Assembly (NCBI GenBank): GCA_031973215.1
Contig: DALYDK010000004.1
Location: forward strand, 20,970-84,969
Source of the DNA: DALYDK01 sp031973215
GTDB taxonomy: Bacteria; Patescibacteriota; Saccharimonadia; Saccharimonadales; CAIOMD01
Direction: 5' to 3'
DNA length: 64,000 nucleotides
Made by a program: the position numbers and the translations under genes. Of this stretch, positions 32,787 to 42,003 are shown in pieces. The notes under the pieces are model-generated. The model searched no databases. It was not told where the DNA came from and worked only from the letters and a program-made list of their open reading frames with translations. Within the stretch, counting starts at the first letter, position 1; each line of letters begins with the position of its first letter.

Positions 32787-34838
32787 CTATTCTATAGCTT
32801 GTGGTTCTTCGGAGTTAATATTTACTATCACCGCATTAGTGTCGGTTAAATTAACTGGCTTTACTAGTAAGTAATTTTCATTTATCCAGAACGTGTCAGA
32901 CAAATTACTCAAAGAAATTTCATCGTAATTTATTCGTTCTGAGCCACTTTTATTAACTACTAAATATATCCCCTTTGTTTTCTTTTCTAATATTGATAGT
33001 TTTGATCCAGAAGGAGAATATTTCTTAATAGTGTTAATCGATATATCCGTGTTCAGACTACCTACTTCTTCGATATTATAATTATTAAAATTAATTCTTT
33101 GCCATTTCTTATCGGAGGTATTAACCGCAAAAATCGAATCAGATATTTCTTCAATTGCCCATATTTCTTTATTTAAGATAGTTTTAACACCCGAACCATC
33201 AGTTTGAACGCTAAATAGTTTAGAGTTTTTGCCGGTCGTAGAATAGTAAACAGTACTCTTCCTTATAAAATAGTCTGAGAAATTATCGGATTTAGCTAAT
33301 TCCGTAGTAGTATCGTTTGAAGTATCAAAGGATATTATTCTCTGTCTTCCTTCTTGAGCCGCACTAGGACCAGCAACTGTTTTAATAAAAATAATTTTAG
33401 GTCCATCCCACCCTATAAGCGAGATTTTTTCGGACTGAGTGCCAGGAACTTTTTCGGCAATTTTTTTATCAGGAAGTACTATGAATAAGTCACTAAGTAA
33501 ATAGCCCTCGGAGTTTGTTTGACCCAAACGAGTAGAAACAAATGCTGCCATCTGCTCTTTGCCAGTTGGTTTAGGCAGGATTGACATTGATTCAAGGTTT
33601 TCAGAACCAGTACCGCCAAAAATTGTAACTCGATTCTTACCATCAAGATCTATTTTTTCTAGGTTATATTTTCCGTCTTTTTCAGTAATAAAATAATTAG
33701 GAACCGACGGAACTAGACTTATCTGTGATTTTTTGTCACTTAAAGTTAAAGTTTGGTTTCTATAATCATCTGATTCTATTTTGATATCCTTTGGAGCATT
33801 TTCATCTATAACAATTTCAGCAACACCATTTTTATTAGCAGTAACCCTAGAATCAGCAGACATAACAGAGACTCCCTCTATTCCCTTTTTTGTCATCCAG
33901 TCAGTTATTGTAATACTGTATAAATTGCCAGAAGGATTCAAGCCAAATGGCGCGCTAATAGGATTACTACCCCATCCAATTGTTACGTTTTGATTGATCT
34001 CATCAAAAGATCTTTTTTTAATATTAATAGTAGTAGGCCCTAATTTTAATTTTTCGGCTTTAACGCTTCCGCTATCATCACTAATATACTTGTAACCTTG
34101 GATATTTATTTCTGCTCCGCTAATAGGAAAGTTTGTCTTTGAGTCCACCACCTTAAAACTAATTGAAGATCTAGCTCCTAAATTATTAAGAATTAGGTAT
34201 CTCGTTTTTGGTACAACAAATAATAATATAAGCGCAGTAACTAAAGTAAGTAGCAAAATAATGAGTAGTTTTTTCTTAGATATTTTATGATGCTTTTTAT
34301 GACTGACAGTATTTTTATTTTTTTGACTTTTTGAAGGTGAAGCTTCTCTTGATTCAATGTCTTCAACGGCCAAAGAAACTTTAGATGAATAAATTGAATC
34401 TGTATTGTCTAAATCGGTATCGTGTTCTGTTTTCTCAACTTTTTTTGACAGCTCTTCGGCTTCTTCAATAGTAATTGATTTGTCGGCAACAATATCTGGT
34501 TCTGCTATATCGTCTTTAGCTTTGTTTGGTTCGTCCTTGGGTGCTTCATCTACGGGAACTACTTTTTGCTTTTTTGTTTTAACACTCGGCAAGTCTAATG
34601 GTGGCTTGGGGACGTCGGATGAAAGTGGCGTAATCTCTTCGGCCTTATGTACTTTTTTGCTAGTAACTTCTGGTTCTGAGATATGTTTGATATTTTCTGT
34701 CAGCGGATCATTCTTAATATTCTCTGACGATGGCGTAGTTCTAAGCGGTGGTGGACCCATCAACTCTGTAACCTGAGCTTGAATTTCATCAAAATACTCA
34801 GATTCATCTAGTGTTGGTTTATTATTTTTTTTTGGCAT
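32787..34838 (-). CDS. Envelope protein: acidic cytoplasmic region, one helix, PEGA-like domains and beta-propeller
   Basis: The 683-aa protein has a long Glu/Lys/Pro-rich N-terminal region (about residues 1-185), then one membrane helix (about 190-210). Outside it carries two carboxypeptidase-regulatory/PEGA-like beta domains (SISFKVVDSKTNFPISGAEI and LYSITITDWMTKKGIEGVSV). A C-terminal region of about 300 residues resembles a TolB-type propeller. Such proteins bind peptidoglycan or surface polymers; the role here is not known. Confidence 0.75.
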   Translation of the reverse strand: MPKKNNKPTLDESEYFDEIQAQVTELMGPPPLRTTPSSENIKNDPLTENIKHISEPEVTSKKVHKAEEITPLSSDVPKPPLDLPSVKTKKQKVVPVDEAPKDEPNKAKDDIAEPDIVADKSITIEEAEELSKKVEKTEHDTDLDNTDSIYSSKVSLAVEDIESREASPSKSQKNKNTVSHKKHHKISKKKLLIILLLTLVTALILLFVVPKTRYLILNNLGARSSISFKVVDSKTNFPISGAEINIQGYKYISDDSGSVKAEKLKLGPTTINIKKRSFDEINQNVTIGWGSNPISAPFGLNPSGNLYSITITDWMTKKGIEGVSVMSADSRVTANKNGVAEIVIDENAPKDIKIESDDYRNQTLTLSDKKSQISLVPSVPNYFITEKDGKYNLEKIDLDGKNRVTIFGGTGSENLESMSILPKPTGKEQMAAFVSTRLGQTNSEGYLLSDLFIVLPDKKIAEKVPGTQSEKISLIGWDGPKIIFIKTVAGPSAAQEGRQRIISFDTSNDTTTELAKSDNFSDYFIRKSTVYYSTTGKNSKLFSVQTDGSGVKTILNKEIWAIEEISDSIFAVNTSDKKWQRINFNNYNIEEVGSLNTDISINTIKKYSPSGSKLSILEKKTKGIYLVVNKSGSERINYDEISLSNLSDTFWINENYLLVKPVNLTDTNAVIVNINSEEPQAIE

Positions 34839-34901
34839 AAGCTTATTAACTATTCTAACACGAACAGCTAATTATTTTGGCTAGCTAAGAACTAATTTAG
34901 A

Positions 34902-36209
34902 CTACGGCGCAAGTCTGTTAATGTCCCTTGGAAACGCCGAAGCCTCTTTTACGTTATTAAGACCAATTATTTTTTGCACCAGCCGTTCAAGCCCCATCCC
35001 AAAGCCTCCATGAGGAGGTAAACCATATTTAAATGCCATTAAATAATATTTGAATCCCGGATTATTTACATCGGCACCAATTTTATTAAGCTGCTCAACC
35101 AATACTGAGTAATTATTCTCACGCATACTACCCGTTGCGATTTCAACACCCCTAAATAACAAGTCGCACCTAATGGCAATATTTTTATCTTCTTCGCTTA
35201 TTTTATGATAAAACTTTGCCTCTGAAGCAGGCCAATCGGTTATAAAAATTGCCTCACAATCAAAATTCTTTTTAGACCATTCACAAATCCATTTCTCTTC
35301 TTCGGGTCTTAAGTCTTTTTCGCCGGTAGTGTCAACTCCATTTGCTTTAGAGAACTTTTCATGAACTTCTTGTAATGTTAGTTTAGGAAATATTTCTTTT
35401 AATTTAGGCGGCGTTGCATTCCATCTTTTTAATTCAACTTCATAATTTTTCCATGCAGCTGTTACGGCATCATTGACAATTTTGCTCATAATTTCCATTA
35501 GCTCGTCAAAATTTATAAAACCAGCTTCAGCGTCTATGTGAATAAATTCAGTCATATGTCGCGTAGTTGCGCTTAGCTCGGCCCTGTAAGTCGGATTAAT
35601 CTCAAAAGCTCTTTCAAAAACACCAACCATTATTTGCTTATAAAATTGAGCGCTTTGCGCTAGTGTTGCTTCTTTGCCAAAATAATCTAGCTTAAAGACT
35701 TCTGCTCCGCCCTCAGTTGCACCGGGTAATAATTTTGGGCTATTGAACTCAATAAAATCTTGCGAAATAAGAGATTTTCTTACCTCATCTTTTACTGTAC
35801 TTTGAATTTTTAAAATGGCAGTTTCTTGAAGATTTCGAAGGCCAATAGGTCGATACTCAAAAAGTGTATCTAAATTATCTGGTTTATGATCAAGGGGTTT
35901 ATCTATCTCAACAGGTGGAGCCTCCTCTACTGGTACTATGACTTCAATTGAAACATCATGAAGCTCGGCTCCTCCTGGCGCCCTTTCATCAGCAACAACA
36001 TTTCCAGTTGCACAGACAACAGTTCCAATCTGTAAACCTCTAAGCTTCTCAACTTCTTGCTTGTCTTCGACTAATACCTGAATAAGTCCTTTTCGGTCAC
36101 GAATATTTATAAAATTTAATCCACCTAGCAGTCTTTTTTTGTGAATCCAACCGCATACAGTAACTTTTTTGCCAGCAACAGCGGCAACTTCATTAGATAG
36201 TGTTCTCAT
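34902..36209 (-). CDS. aspS: Archaeal/eukaryotic-type aspartyl-tRNA synthetase, probably non-discriminating
   Basis: The 435-aa class IIb enzyme has the OB anticodon domain (VTVCGWIHKKRLLGGLNFIN), motif 2 region TYRAELSATTRHMTEFIHID and motif 3 GFGMGLERLVQKIIG. The segment EVFKLDYFGKEATLAQSAQF identifies it as AspRS and not AsnRS. At 435 aa it lacks the large GAD insertion of bacterial AspRS (about 590 aa), so it is the archaeal type. Such enzymes often also charge tRNA-Asn, which then needs GatCAB. A TATAAT box 9 bp before the ATG suggests leaderless mRNA. Confidence 0.92.
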   Translation of the reverse strand: MRTLSNEVAAVAGKKVTVCGWIHKKRLLGGLNFINIRDRKGLIQVLVEDKQEVEKLRGLQIGTVVCATGNVVADERAPGGAELHDVSIEVIVPVEEAPPVEIDKPLDHKPDNLDTLFEYRPIGLRNLQETAILKIQSTVKDEVRKSLISQDFIEFNSPKLLPGATEGGAEVFKLDYFGKEATLAQSAQFYKQIMVGVFERAFEINPTYRAELSATTRHMTEFIHIDAEAGFINFDELMEIMSKIVNDAVTAAWKNYEVELKRWNATPPKLKEIFPKLTLQEVHEKFSKANGVDTTGEKDLRPEEEKWICEWSKKNFDCEAIFITDWPASEAKFYHKISEEDKNIAIRCDLLFRGVEIATGSMRENNYSVLVEQLNKIGADVNNPGFKYYLMAFKYGLPPHGGFGMGLERLVQKIIGLNNVKEASAFPRDINRLAP

Positions 36210-36229
36210 ATTTGTATAATTATAACAAA

Positions 36230-37270
36230 TTATACATGGCTACCAGAATGTGATTTGTGTTTTTGAAGCGCATTCTTTTTTGCAACTGCCCTTAGATCAT
36301 CATAATGATCATCTTCATCCCTAATTGGATGTCCAATAATTTGCTTAATCACATCCTCAATTGACAACACTCCAACCACATCTTCAAACTCATTTACAAC
36401 TACAAATAAATGATGCTTTGTTCGTATAAATCCGTTTAGTGCATAATCTAAAGTTTGTTGTTCATTTATAAATTTAACATCGTCGCGCATTACTCTAGCA
36501 ACCGGCTTGGGCTTCTTAACCCTAACCGCGTCCCTAAGGTACAAAGTACCAACAATATTTTGATCGCTACCTTCAAAAACAGGAAACCGAGAATGACCAC
36601 TATCATGCAGCTCGCCAATAACTACTGGGGTTAATAGCTCTTCTGAATCTACAAATTTTACGGTATTAAGTGGTGTCATATGATCGGTGACTAATTCTTC
36701 ACCAAAAAGCAGTGCCCTTTCGGCAATTTTTAGCTCGTGTTTAGTTACTTCGTCTTTAAATTCGTCCGCATTATGTCTAAGAATTTCCAAAAGCTCATCC
36801 TTGCTCTGAATTAACATAAACGGCTCCGGTTGAATCCACCGCCCAACCCACTTTTCAAGCCTCCTGAGTATTGGAAAAGATTTTCTAAGTATTATTTCTA
36901 GATACGGGCTAACAATGGCAGCCATATGAAGGCTTGGCTTTGGCCGTTTTGACCAAGGCAAAATAGCATGAAGAACTACAATTAATGGAACATTTATAAG
37001 TAAAGCCACCCATGCGCCCCACTCTCCAAAAATATCTTTTATTAATAAAATTATAGATGTTGTTAAGAATCCTAAAATGAACCATAAAAACATCCATAGT
37101 TGCATTCCATAAGATCTTACTGGATATACTTTTTTGGCATCTTCATTGCCTTTTCTAGCTTGTCTTTTGAGCTCAGGCACACTCATAAATTCAAAGCTTC
37201 TTATCAGGAGTATTCCATAAACTGTCAAGCAAACTAGTATTATAAATAAAATTATTTCTATTGTTATCAT
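36230..37270 (-). CDS. CNNM/HlyC-like membrane protein with a CBS pair
   Basis: The 346-aa protein has three membrane helices (about residues 2-24, 54-76 and 84-102), then a CBS pair. The first CBS carries the typical DHMTPLNTVKFVDSEELLTP and SGHSRFPVFEGSDQNIVGTL; the second has HHLFVVVNEFEDVVGVLSIE. The DUF21 transmembrane unit of true CNNM proteins has four helices, so this one is short. The C-terminal CorC/HlyC domain is missing. A role in divalent cation or envelope homeostasis is possible. Confidence 0.85.
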   Translation of the reverse strand: MITIEIILFIILVCLTVYGILLIRSFEFMSVPELKRQARKGNEDAKKVYPVRSYGMQLWMFLWFILGFLTTSIILLIKDIFGEWGAWVALLINVPLIVVLHAILPWSKRPKPSLHMAAIVSPYLEIILRKSFPILRRLEKWVGRWIQPEPFMLIQSKDELLEILRHNADEFKDEVTKHELKIAERALLFGEELVTDHMTPLNTVKFVDSEELLTPVVIGELHDSGHSRFPVFEGSDQNIVGTLYLRDAVRVKKPKPVARVMRDDVKFINEQQTLDYALNGFIRTKHHLFVVVNEFEDVVGVLSIEDVIKQIIGHPIRDEDDHYDDLRAVAKKNALQKHKSHSGSHV

Positions 37271-37352
37271 GGTTATCTTTAAAATATTTTAACTAAAAAA
37301 ATTAATTTAACCTAATGATGATGATAAAATAAATAGAAGCAGGGAGAAACAA

Positions 37353-37991
37353 ATGGATAAAAAATTTTTGATTATTTTAGCAGTGGTTTTAGTAGCTTTA
37401 TTTGGATTATTCTTTTTGACGGGTAACAAAAAAGATTCGGGAAACAACTCTGGCACTGAAAGTTCAACTGTAAGTAATCATTCAAAAGGCGGCAATAGTA
37501 AAAATGTTGAGTTATTAGTTTATGGCGATTTTCAATGTCCGGTTTGTAGTGAATTCGCTGTTATAGAAAATGCTATTTATGAAAAATATAAAGATCAAAT
37601 TAAATTTACCTATCGACACTATCCTCTTGACACAATTCACCCTAACGCTCGCGCTGCCCACAGAGCGGCTGAAGCTGCAGGAATCCAGGGTAAGTTCTTT
37701 GAGATGCATGACCTACTTTATCAGAATCAAAATATTTGGTCAGATTCGGCAAATCCGAAAACAACGTTTGAATCTTATGCGGAACAATTAGGCCTAGACA
37801 TAAACAAGTTTAAAGCAGATTACGAAACTCAAGCCGTAAACGCAACAATAAATGCAGATAAAAATGAAGGCACTGGCAAGGGCGTACAAGGTACCCCAAC
37901 CTACTTCATCAATGGTAATAAACTAGATAATAAAAACCTATCTTCAGTAGATGATTTTAGTAAAGTTATTGAACAGTATATTAATCAGTAA
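37353..37991 (+). CDS. Membrane-anchored DsbA-like thiol oxidoreductase
   Basis: The 212-aa protein has an N-terminal anchor (about residues 4-23), a Ser/Gly/Asn linker and a thioredoxin fold with active site FQCPVCSEF. The cis-proline loop GTPTYFING completes the active centre, and the helical insert of the DsbA type lies between. It would make or isomerise disulfides outside the membrane. A GGGAG RBS precedes the ATG. Its end overlaps a minus-strand micro-ORF by 7 bp. Confidence 0.92.
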   Translation: MDKKFLIILAVVLVALFGLFFLTGNKKDSGNNSGTESSTVSNHSKGGNSKNVELLVYGDFQCPVCSEFAVIENAIYEKYKDQIKFTYRHYPLDTIHPNARAAHRAAEAAGIQGKFFEMHDLLYQNQNIWSDSANPKTTFESYAEQLGLDINKFKADYETQAVNATINADKNEGTGKGVQGTPTYFINGNKLDNKNLSSVDDFSKVIEQYINQ

Positions 37992-38077
37992 ATAATAAAC
38001 TGTTGCCAATCAGGCCTTTTTACCTCAACCTGAAGGTTTTTAGTTCCCGAAGAAACAGCCCTTATAGGTATATTCAT
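37985..38077 (-). CDS. 30-aa orphan peptide with promoter and RBS
   Basis: The minus strand encodes MNIPIRAVSSGTKNLQVEVK followed by RPDWQQFIIY and TGA. A GAGGAAAAA RBS precedes the ATG and a TTGACA-17-TAGAAT promoter (38124-38152) lies upstream. The peptide is basic with an aromatic end, not a membrane helix. It starts between the DsbA-like and Kef genes, divergent to the latter. No homologue was recognised. With the 26-aa gene at 19101 it forms a class of small genes with strong signals. Confidence 0.55.
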   Translation of the reverse strand: MNIPIRAVSSGTKNLQVEVKRPDWQQFIIY

Positions 38078-38123
38078 TTTTTCCTCTTTTTTGTCTCTTT
38101 TGTTTTTTAAATTGACAATTATA

Positions 38124-38152
38124 ATTCTAAAGCTTAGTCAAATTTGTGTCAA
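38124..38152 (-). promoter_or_regulatory. Promoter of the 30-aa peptide gene
   Basis: Minus strand: -35 TTGACA (38147-38152), 17-bp spacer, -10 TAGAAT (38124-38129), about 47 bp before the ATG at 38077. Confidence 0.6.
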
Positions 38153-38198
38153 TATTTGTAAAAAATTGTTATTATTAAATAGATAGGAAAAATAAAAA

Positions 38199-39875
38199 AT
38201 GCACGGTAATGTTTTCACCGAAATAAGCCTAATTATAGCTATTGGAGCAGCTATCTCGTTGGTGATGCGCCTAATTAAGCAGCCATTAATAATTGGATAT
38301 ATTATTACCGGCCTGCTTGTGGGACCATCATTTCTAAATCTAATAAAAAATAGTGAAACTATAGATGTTTTTGCGAGCATAGGCGTAGCGTTACTGCTAT
38401 TCATAGTCGGACTGGGGCTTAATCCAAAAGTTATTAAAGAAATTGGTAAAGTTGCTGGCATCACTGCATTTGCTCAAATTGCTATAACAAGTATATTCGG
38501 ATATATATTTGGTCAGTTTGTTGGATTTACCAAGACAGAAAGTCTGCTTCTTGGCCTTGCCCTTAGTTTTAGTAGCACAATTATTGTTCTAAAACTGTTA
38601 AGTGATAAAAAAGAACTAACTAGACTTAACGGGAAAATTGCGATCGGTATACTGCTTATTGAAGATATTATTGCAACTTTATCATTGATATTCATTTCTG
38701 CCAGAGCAGATGGAACATTTTCTGTAAACGCATTGTTATTCTTAGCGGTTAAAGGAATTTTGCTACTAGCCATATTAATTTTAATAAGTAATTTATTGCT
38801 CCAAAAAATGAATAATTTCATAGCCAGCAATCAAGAGCTATTATTCTTGTTTGCAATAGGCTGGGGTTTTGGCGTGGCTTCTATATTTTTACAAATTGGC
38901 TTTTCAATAGAAATTGGAGCACTATTTGCAGGAATATCACTATCTGCCCTTCCATACGCCCAAGAAGTATCATCTAGACTACGACCGCTTAGAGATTTCT
39001 TTATTATTCTGTTCTTTATTTCGCTTGGCAGTGGCCTATCCCTAGCGAGCGCAGGTGAAAATGTTTTACTAGCAATTATTCTTTCTGTTTTAGTTCTAAT
39101 TGGTAAGCCTTTAGTTTTTATGATTGTCATGGGCTTAAATGGCTATACGAAATCTACTAGTTTTAAGGTGTCGAACTACTTATCTCAAATTAGTGAATTC
39201 TCGTTGATAATTCTGGTTCTAGGCTTTCAAAATGGTCTTATTAGAGAATCGATAATTTCTTTAGTTACAATGGTTGCTCTAATTACTATCGCAGTCTCTA
39301 CTTACACAATTACTTACAATAATCAAATATATGCATTCTTAGAAAAAAGATTATCTCTTTTTGAAAGACGAATAACAAAGAAAGATGAAAAAAGAGCAAT
39401 TAATTACGATATGATTCTTTTTGGTTATAAAAAGGGTGGTCAAGAGTTTATACGAACAATGAAATCAATAAACAAAAAATTCATCGTGGTAGATTACGAC
39501 CCCGACGTCATTGATACATTAGAACAGCAAAACATTCCATATGCATACGGTGACGTTTCAGACCCAGAGCTACTAGAAGAACTTAACTTAGGACACGCTA
39601 AATCGATTGTTTCGACAATTACAGATTTTAATACCAATGACTTTTTAGCAAAATGGGTAGATAAAGTTAATCCTTCGGCCGTTTTTATTTGCACTGCTGA
39701 TTCTGCTCAAGAAGCTTCCGATTTATATCAAAGTGGGGCAGATTATGTAATGTTACCCCATTTTGTTGGTAGTGAAAAAATGAGCTCATTTATCAGAAAA
39801 AATGGTTTTAGCAAATCTGAATTTTACAAATTCAGAGAAAAGCATCTGCAATATCTAGAAACACATTATTCTTAA
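38199..39875 (+). CDS. Kef-type (CPA2) cation:proton antiporter with RCK/TrkA-N domain
   Basis: The 558-aa protein has about 12 membrane helices (residues 1-375) with CPA2 motifs (QPLIIGYIITGLLVGPSFLN, LALSFSSTIIVLKLLSDKKE, GLLIEDI-like GILLIEDIIATLSLIF). A cytoplasmic Rossmann TrkA-N domain follows (MILFGYKKGGQEFIRTM, then FIVVDYDPDVIDTLEQQ and YAYGDVSDPELLEEL). The nucleotide loop lacks the usual GxGxxG. It exchanges K+ or Na+ for protons, serving pH and osmotic balance. Confidence 0.92.
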   Translation: MHGNVFTEISLIIAIGAAISLVMRLIKQPLIIGYIITGLLVGPSFLNLIKNSETIDVFASIGVALLLFIVGLGLNPKVIKEIGKVAGITAFAQIAITSIFGYIFGQFVGFTKTESLLLGLALSFSSTIIVLKLLSDKKELTRLNGKIAIGILLIEDIIATLSLIFISARADGTFSVNALLFLAVKGILLLAILILISNLLLQKMNNFIASNQELLFLFAIGWGFGVASIFLQIGFSIEIGALFAGISLSALPYAQEVSSRLRPLRDFFIILFFISLGSGLSLASAGENVLLAIILSVLVLIGKPLVFMIVMGLNGYTKSTSFKVSNYLSQISEFSLIILVLGFQNGLIRESIISLVTMVALITIAVSTYTITYNNQIYAFLEKRLSLFERRITKKDEKRAINYDMILFGYKKGGQEFIRTMKSINKKFIVVDYDPDVIDTLEQQNIPYAYGDVSDPELLEELNLGHAKSIVSTITDFNTNDFLAKWVDKVNPSAVFICTADSAQEASDLYQSGADYVMLPHFVGSEKMSSFIRKNGFSKSEFYKFREKHLQYLETHYS

Positions 39876-41101
39876 TTTTTTGCAGTTCTAAATAAGTCTT
39901 CTAAGATTTTTTCTACAATTTTTGTAAAGCTATTTTTAGGGTTATTATGACGCGTCACCTTGTTATTGCTCGTATTAACCTCTACGCGACATTCAGGGCA
40001 TGCAATAGAGCTTCTTTTAACAATGGCATCTACTGTTTTTTTACAAAATGGACATGTTACGCATTTCATGCCATCGTTAGTTCTTGTAATGGTTTTAAGC
40101 AAAGATTCTTCGGATGTAGATAAGTAACCTCCACATGAGATAAATTCAAGACCTTCCGCACTGGCTCTTTCTGATGCCAATGAAACCTCTGACTCTATCG
40201 AAAGTGTTTTGGCGCCCTTGTTTTCGTACCTGTAAATCAATGCACTGGCAACCATTTTTGTTAATTGAACTTTTTGACTTAGCCTTTCTGAATAATTGGA
40301 ATTAGACAGGGCAATTGATTGTAAATTACTCATATTATAATCAAGCAGGTCTTTTTGATTTTTTACAAACACATAGGTTTCCAGGTTGCTATAATCAGTT
40401 CTACCTTGACGATGCCGCATATTTGTTTTTGCACTCAGCAAAGTGTCATATTCGCATATTAAAGTATCTAAATCATTAGCACCACAATGAAACCTTAGAC
40501 CAAGTAAATCCTTAGAGTCGGAAATTGTCTCTCCTGTAATTTTAGACCATAAATCTAAGTCGGAATTATCAACAGAAGCGGTGGCGAGTATTACGGAGTC
40601 ATTGTGTTTAGTGTATTGACGAATAAATGCCAAACGGCGGTGGCTATTAAAACCTTCCTGGTTCACAAAATCCTTGCCATACTTAAGCTCAAGTTCTTCA
40701 GGATAGGCAGATATTACCAAAAAACCATCACCATTCTTGCCAGATCTGGCTAACTCTTCAACCGCAAGACCTTCTTGATACTCTGCTTCTCTAATTGCAA
40801 CTAAATCTTTCTGTCGAACATCAAATTTGGCCTTATTTTTAGTAAGCTCATAAGAATTTTGCCATAAATCTAGTAAGCTCGATCCACCCTTACTGACCAA
40901 GCCTGAATCTGTAGATTTAAATTCGAACTCTGTGCGAATAGGCCCATCAATTATTTCCGCAAATCTAGTTGCCTCTTCGTCTGCTACCTGTTCCAGTAAA
41001 TTGCTTTCGCCACTCTTGGCAAATTCTTCGAGCATATTTATGCTCGACATCTCAGGATCGTATCTGAAGTGACTTTTATTGTTTGCTGTTAAGCTATTCA
41101 C
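39872..41101 (-). CDS. Large protein with C-terminal zinc ribbon, unknown function
   Basis: The 409-aa cytosolic protein has no membrane helix. Its N-terminal 330 residues are charged and helical with no recognised domain (SSLLDLWQNSYELTKNKAKF, LLGLRFHCGANDLDTLICEY). The C-terminal zinc ribbon reads CVTCPFCKKTVDAIVKRSS then IACPECRVEV, a two-CxxC pattern. The start is GTG, and the stop of a preceding small zinc-finger ORF overlaps it (GTGAATAG). The pair may be co-translated and act on RNA or DNA together. Confidence 0.7.
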   Translation of the reverse strand: MNSLTANNKSHFRYDPEMSSINMLEEFAKSGESNLLEQVADEEATRFAEIIDGPIRTEFEFKSTDSGLVSKGGSSLLDLWQNSYELTKNKAKFDVRQKDLVAIREAEYQEGLAVEELARSGKNGDGFLVISAYPEELELKYGKDFVNQEGFNSHRRLAFIRQYTKHNDSVILATASVDNSDLDLWSKITGETISDSKDLLGLRFHCGANDLDTLICEYDTLLSAKTNMRHRQGRTDYSNLETYVFVKNQKDLLDYNMSNLQSIALSNSNYSERLSQKVQLTKMVASALIYRYENKGAKTLSIESEVSLASERASAEGLEFISCGGYLSTSEESLLKTITRTNDGMKCVTCPFCKKTVDAIVKRSSIACPECRVEVNTSNNKVTRHNNPKNSFTKIVEKILEDLFRTAKN

Positions 41102-41225
41102 TTAACTGATTCAGAGATGTATATACAGTCATCCTGCTCGGGACTCTGCCTTTCTGGTGAAATAGTTGTTTGCGGTGGTCTGGCTTGCTAAGAAATAGCT
41201 TACAGTTGCGGCACAGCTCATGAAT
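41094..41225 (-). CDS. Small zinc-finger ORF coupled to the 409-aa gene, start unclear
   Basis: The minus-strand frame ending TAG at 41094 reads (I)HELCRNCKLFLSKPDHRK and QLFHQKGRVPSRMTVYTSLN, with CxxC and His/Cys pairs that look like a real metal-binding peptide. Its stop overlaps the GTG of the next gene. No ATG, GTG or TTG lies in frame; the boundary given uses ATT at 41225, 10 nt after AGGGA. An ATG in another frame (after AGGGAATC) runs MCNS to a TGA, so a +1 frameshift at TCA-TGA would also give a protein. TATAAT at 41286-41291 is a likely promoter. Confidence 0.45.
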   Translation of the reverse strand: MHELCRNCKLFLSKPDHRKQLFHQKGRVPSRMTVYTSLNQLSE

Positions 41226-41298
41226 TACACATGATTCCCTAGAACAACAATTTATTAATCACACTTAATTTACAATTATTTGCTTATTATACCCTTTT

Positions 41299-41988
41299 TT
41301 ATAAAGGCTGAAAACTATTTATGGCATCTGCAAAAATCTGGGGATTAGGCCTATTGTTCTGATCTACATAAACAAAAAAGAATGTATGTTTTTGACCACT
41401 TGAACCTTCCATAGCTTGACCATAGCCGCCGTCTTTACTAATAGCTGCTGTCTGAACAAATACATTACCAATATCGCATACAAATGGTATGCCCTGCCAA
41501 CTAGTATTCCAAACCTTGTTCGCATCATTAGCCGGATTATACTTAGGTGCTCCAGCAAAATCTGAGCAATCGCCCGATAATTGTCCAGGAGTTAGTCTTT
41601 TGCCGTCGTTATAAACCATCATTACCTCATCTACTGCGTAATCTTTTGGAAAAACATCAACAAATATCCTTAAGTACCTTGCGTCATCATTTTTCTTTTT
41701 ATCTTGCAGTTCATAGTAAACTTGTGTAGCCAAAGGATTTTTTTTACCGTTATTTTCAAAGGTCGAAGGAACGCTAATTGCAAAATATTCTGTTTTAATG
41801 GTTTTTTTTGCGTCTTTTGGAACAAACTGAGTATCGCTACTTTTTACAAATGTAGCAGTTGTTGATTTATTATTTTTTAGAAAAATGTACCAAGCCCCAA
41901 TAACTAAAGATATAGCCAAAATAAGTAACAAAAATGCTGCGGCTTTGTTAGAGATTTTTGGTTTGTTTTTTTTGTAAATTATGTACAT
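41299..41988 (-). CDS. Single-pass envelope protein of unknown function
   Basis: The 229-aa protein has a basic cytoplasmic start, one helix (about residues 16-37) and an outer domain of about 190 residues. That domain resembles PsbP/LpqN-like small beta folds (TIKTEYFAISVPSTFENNGK, FVYVDQNNRPNPQIFADAIN). Two cysteines (SGDCSDF and PFVCDIG) may pair. It lies 15 bp after the LytR_C-domain gene on the same strand. Confidence 0.72.
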   Translation of the reverse strand: MYIIYKKNKPKISNKAAAFLLLILAISLVIGAWYIFLKNNKSTTATFVKSSDTQFVPKDAKKTIKTEYFAISVPSTFENNGKKNPLATQVYYELQDKKKNDDARYLRIFVDVFPKDYAVDEVMMVYNDGKRLTPGQLSGDCSDFAGAPKYNPANDANKVWNTSWQGIPFVCDIGNVFVQTAAISKDGGYGQAMEGSSGQKHTFFFVYVDQNNRPNPQIFADAINSFQPL

Positions 41989-42003
41989 TTTCTAACCTAT
42001 GAG

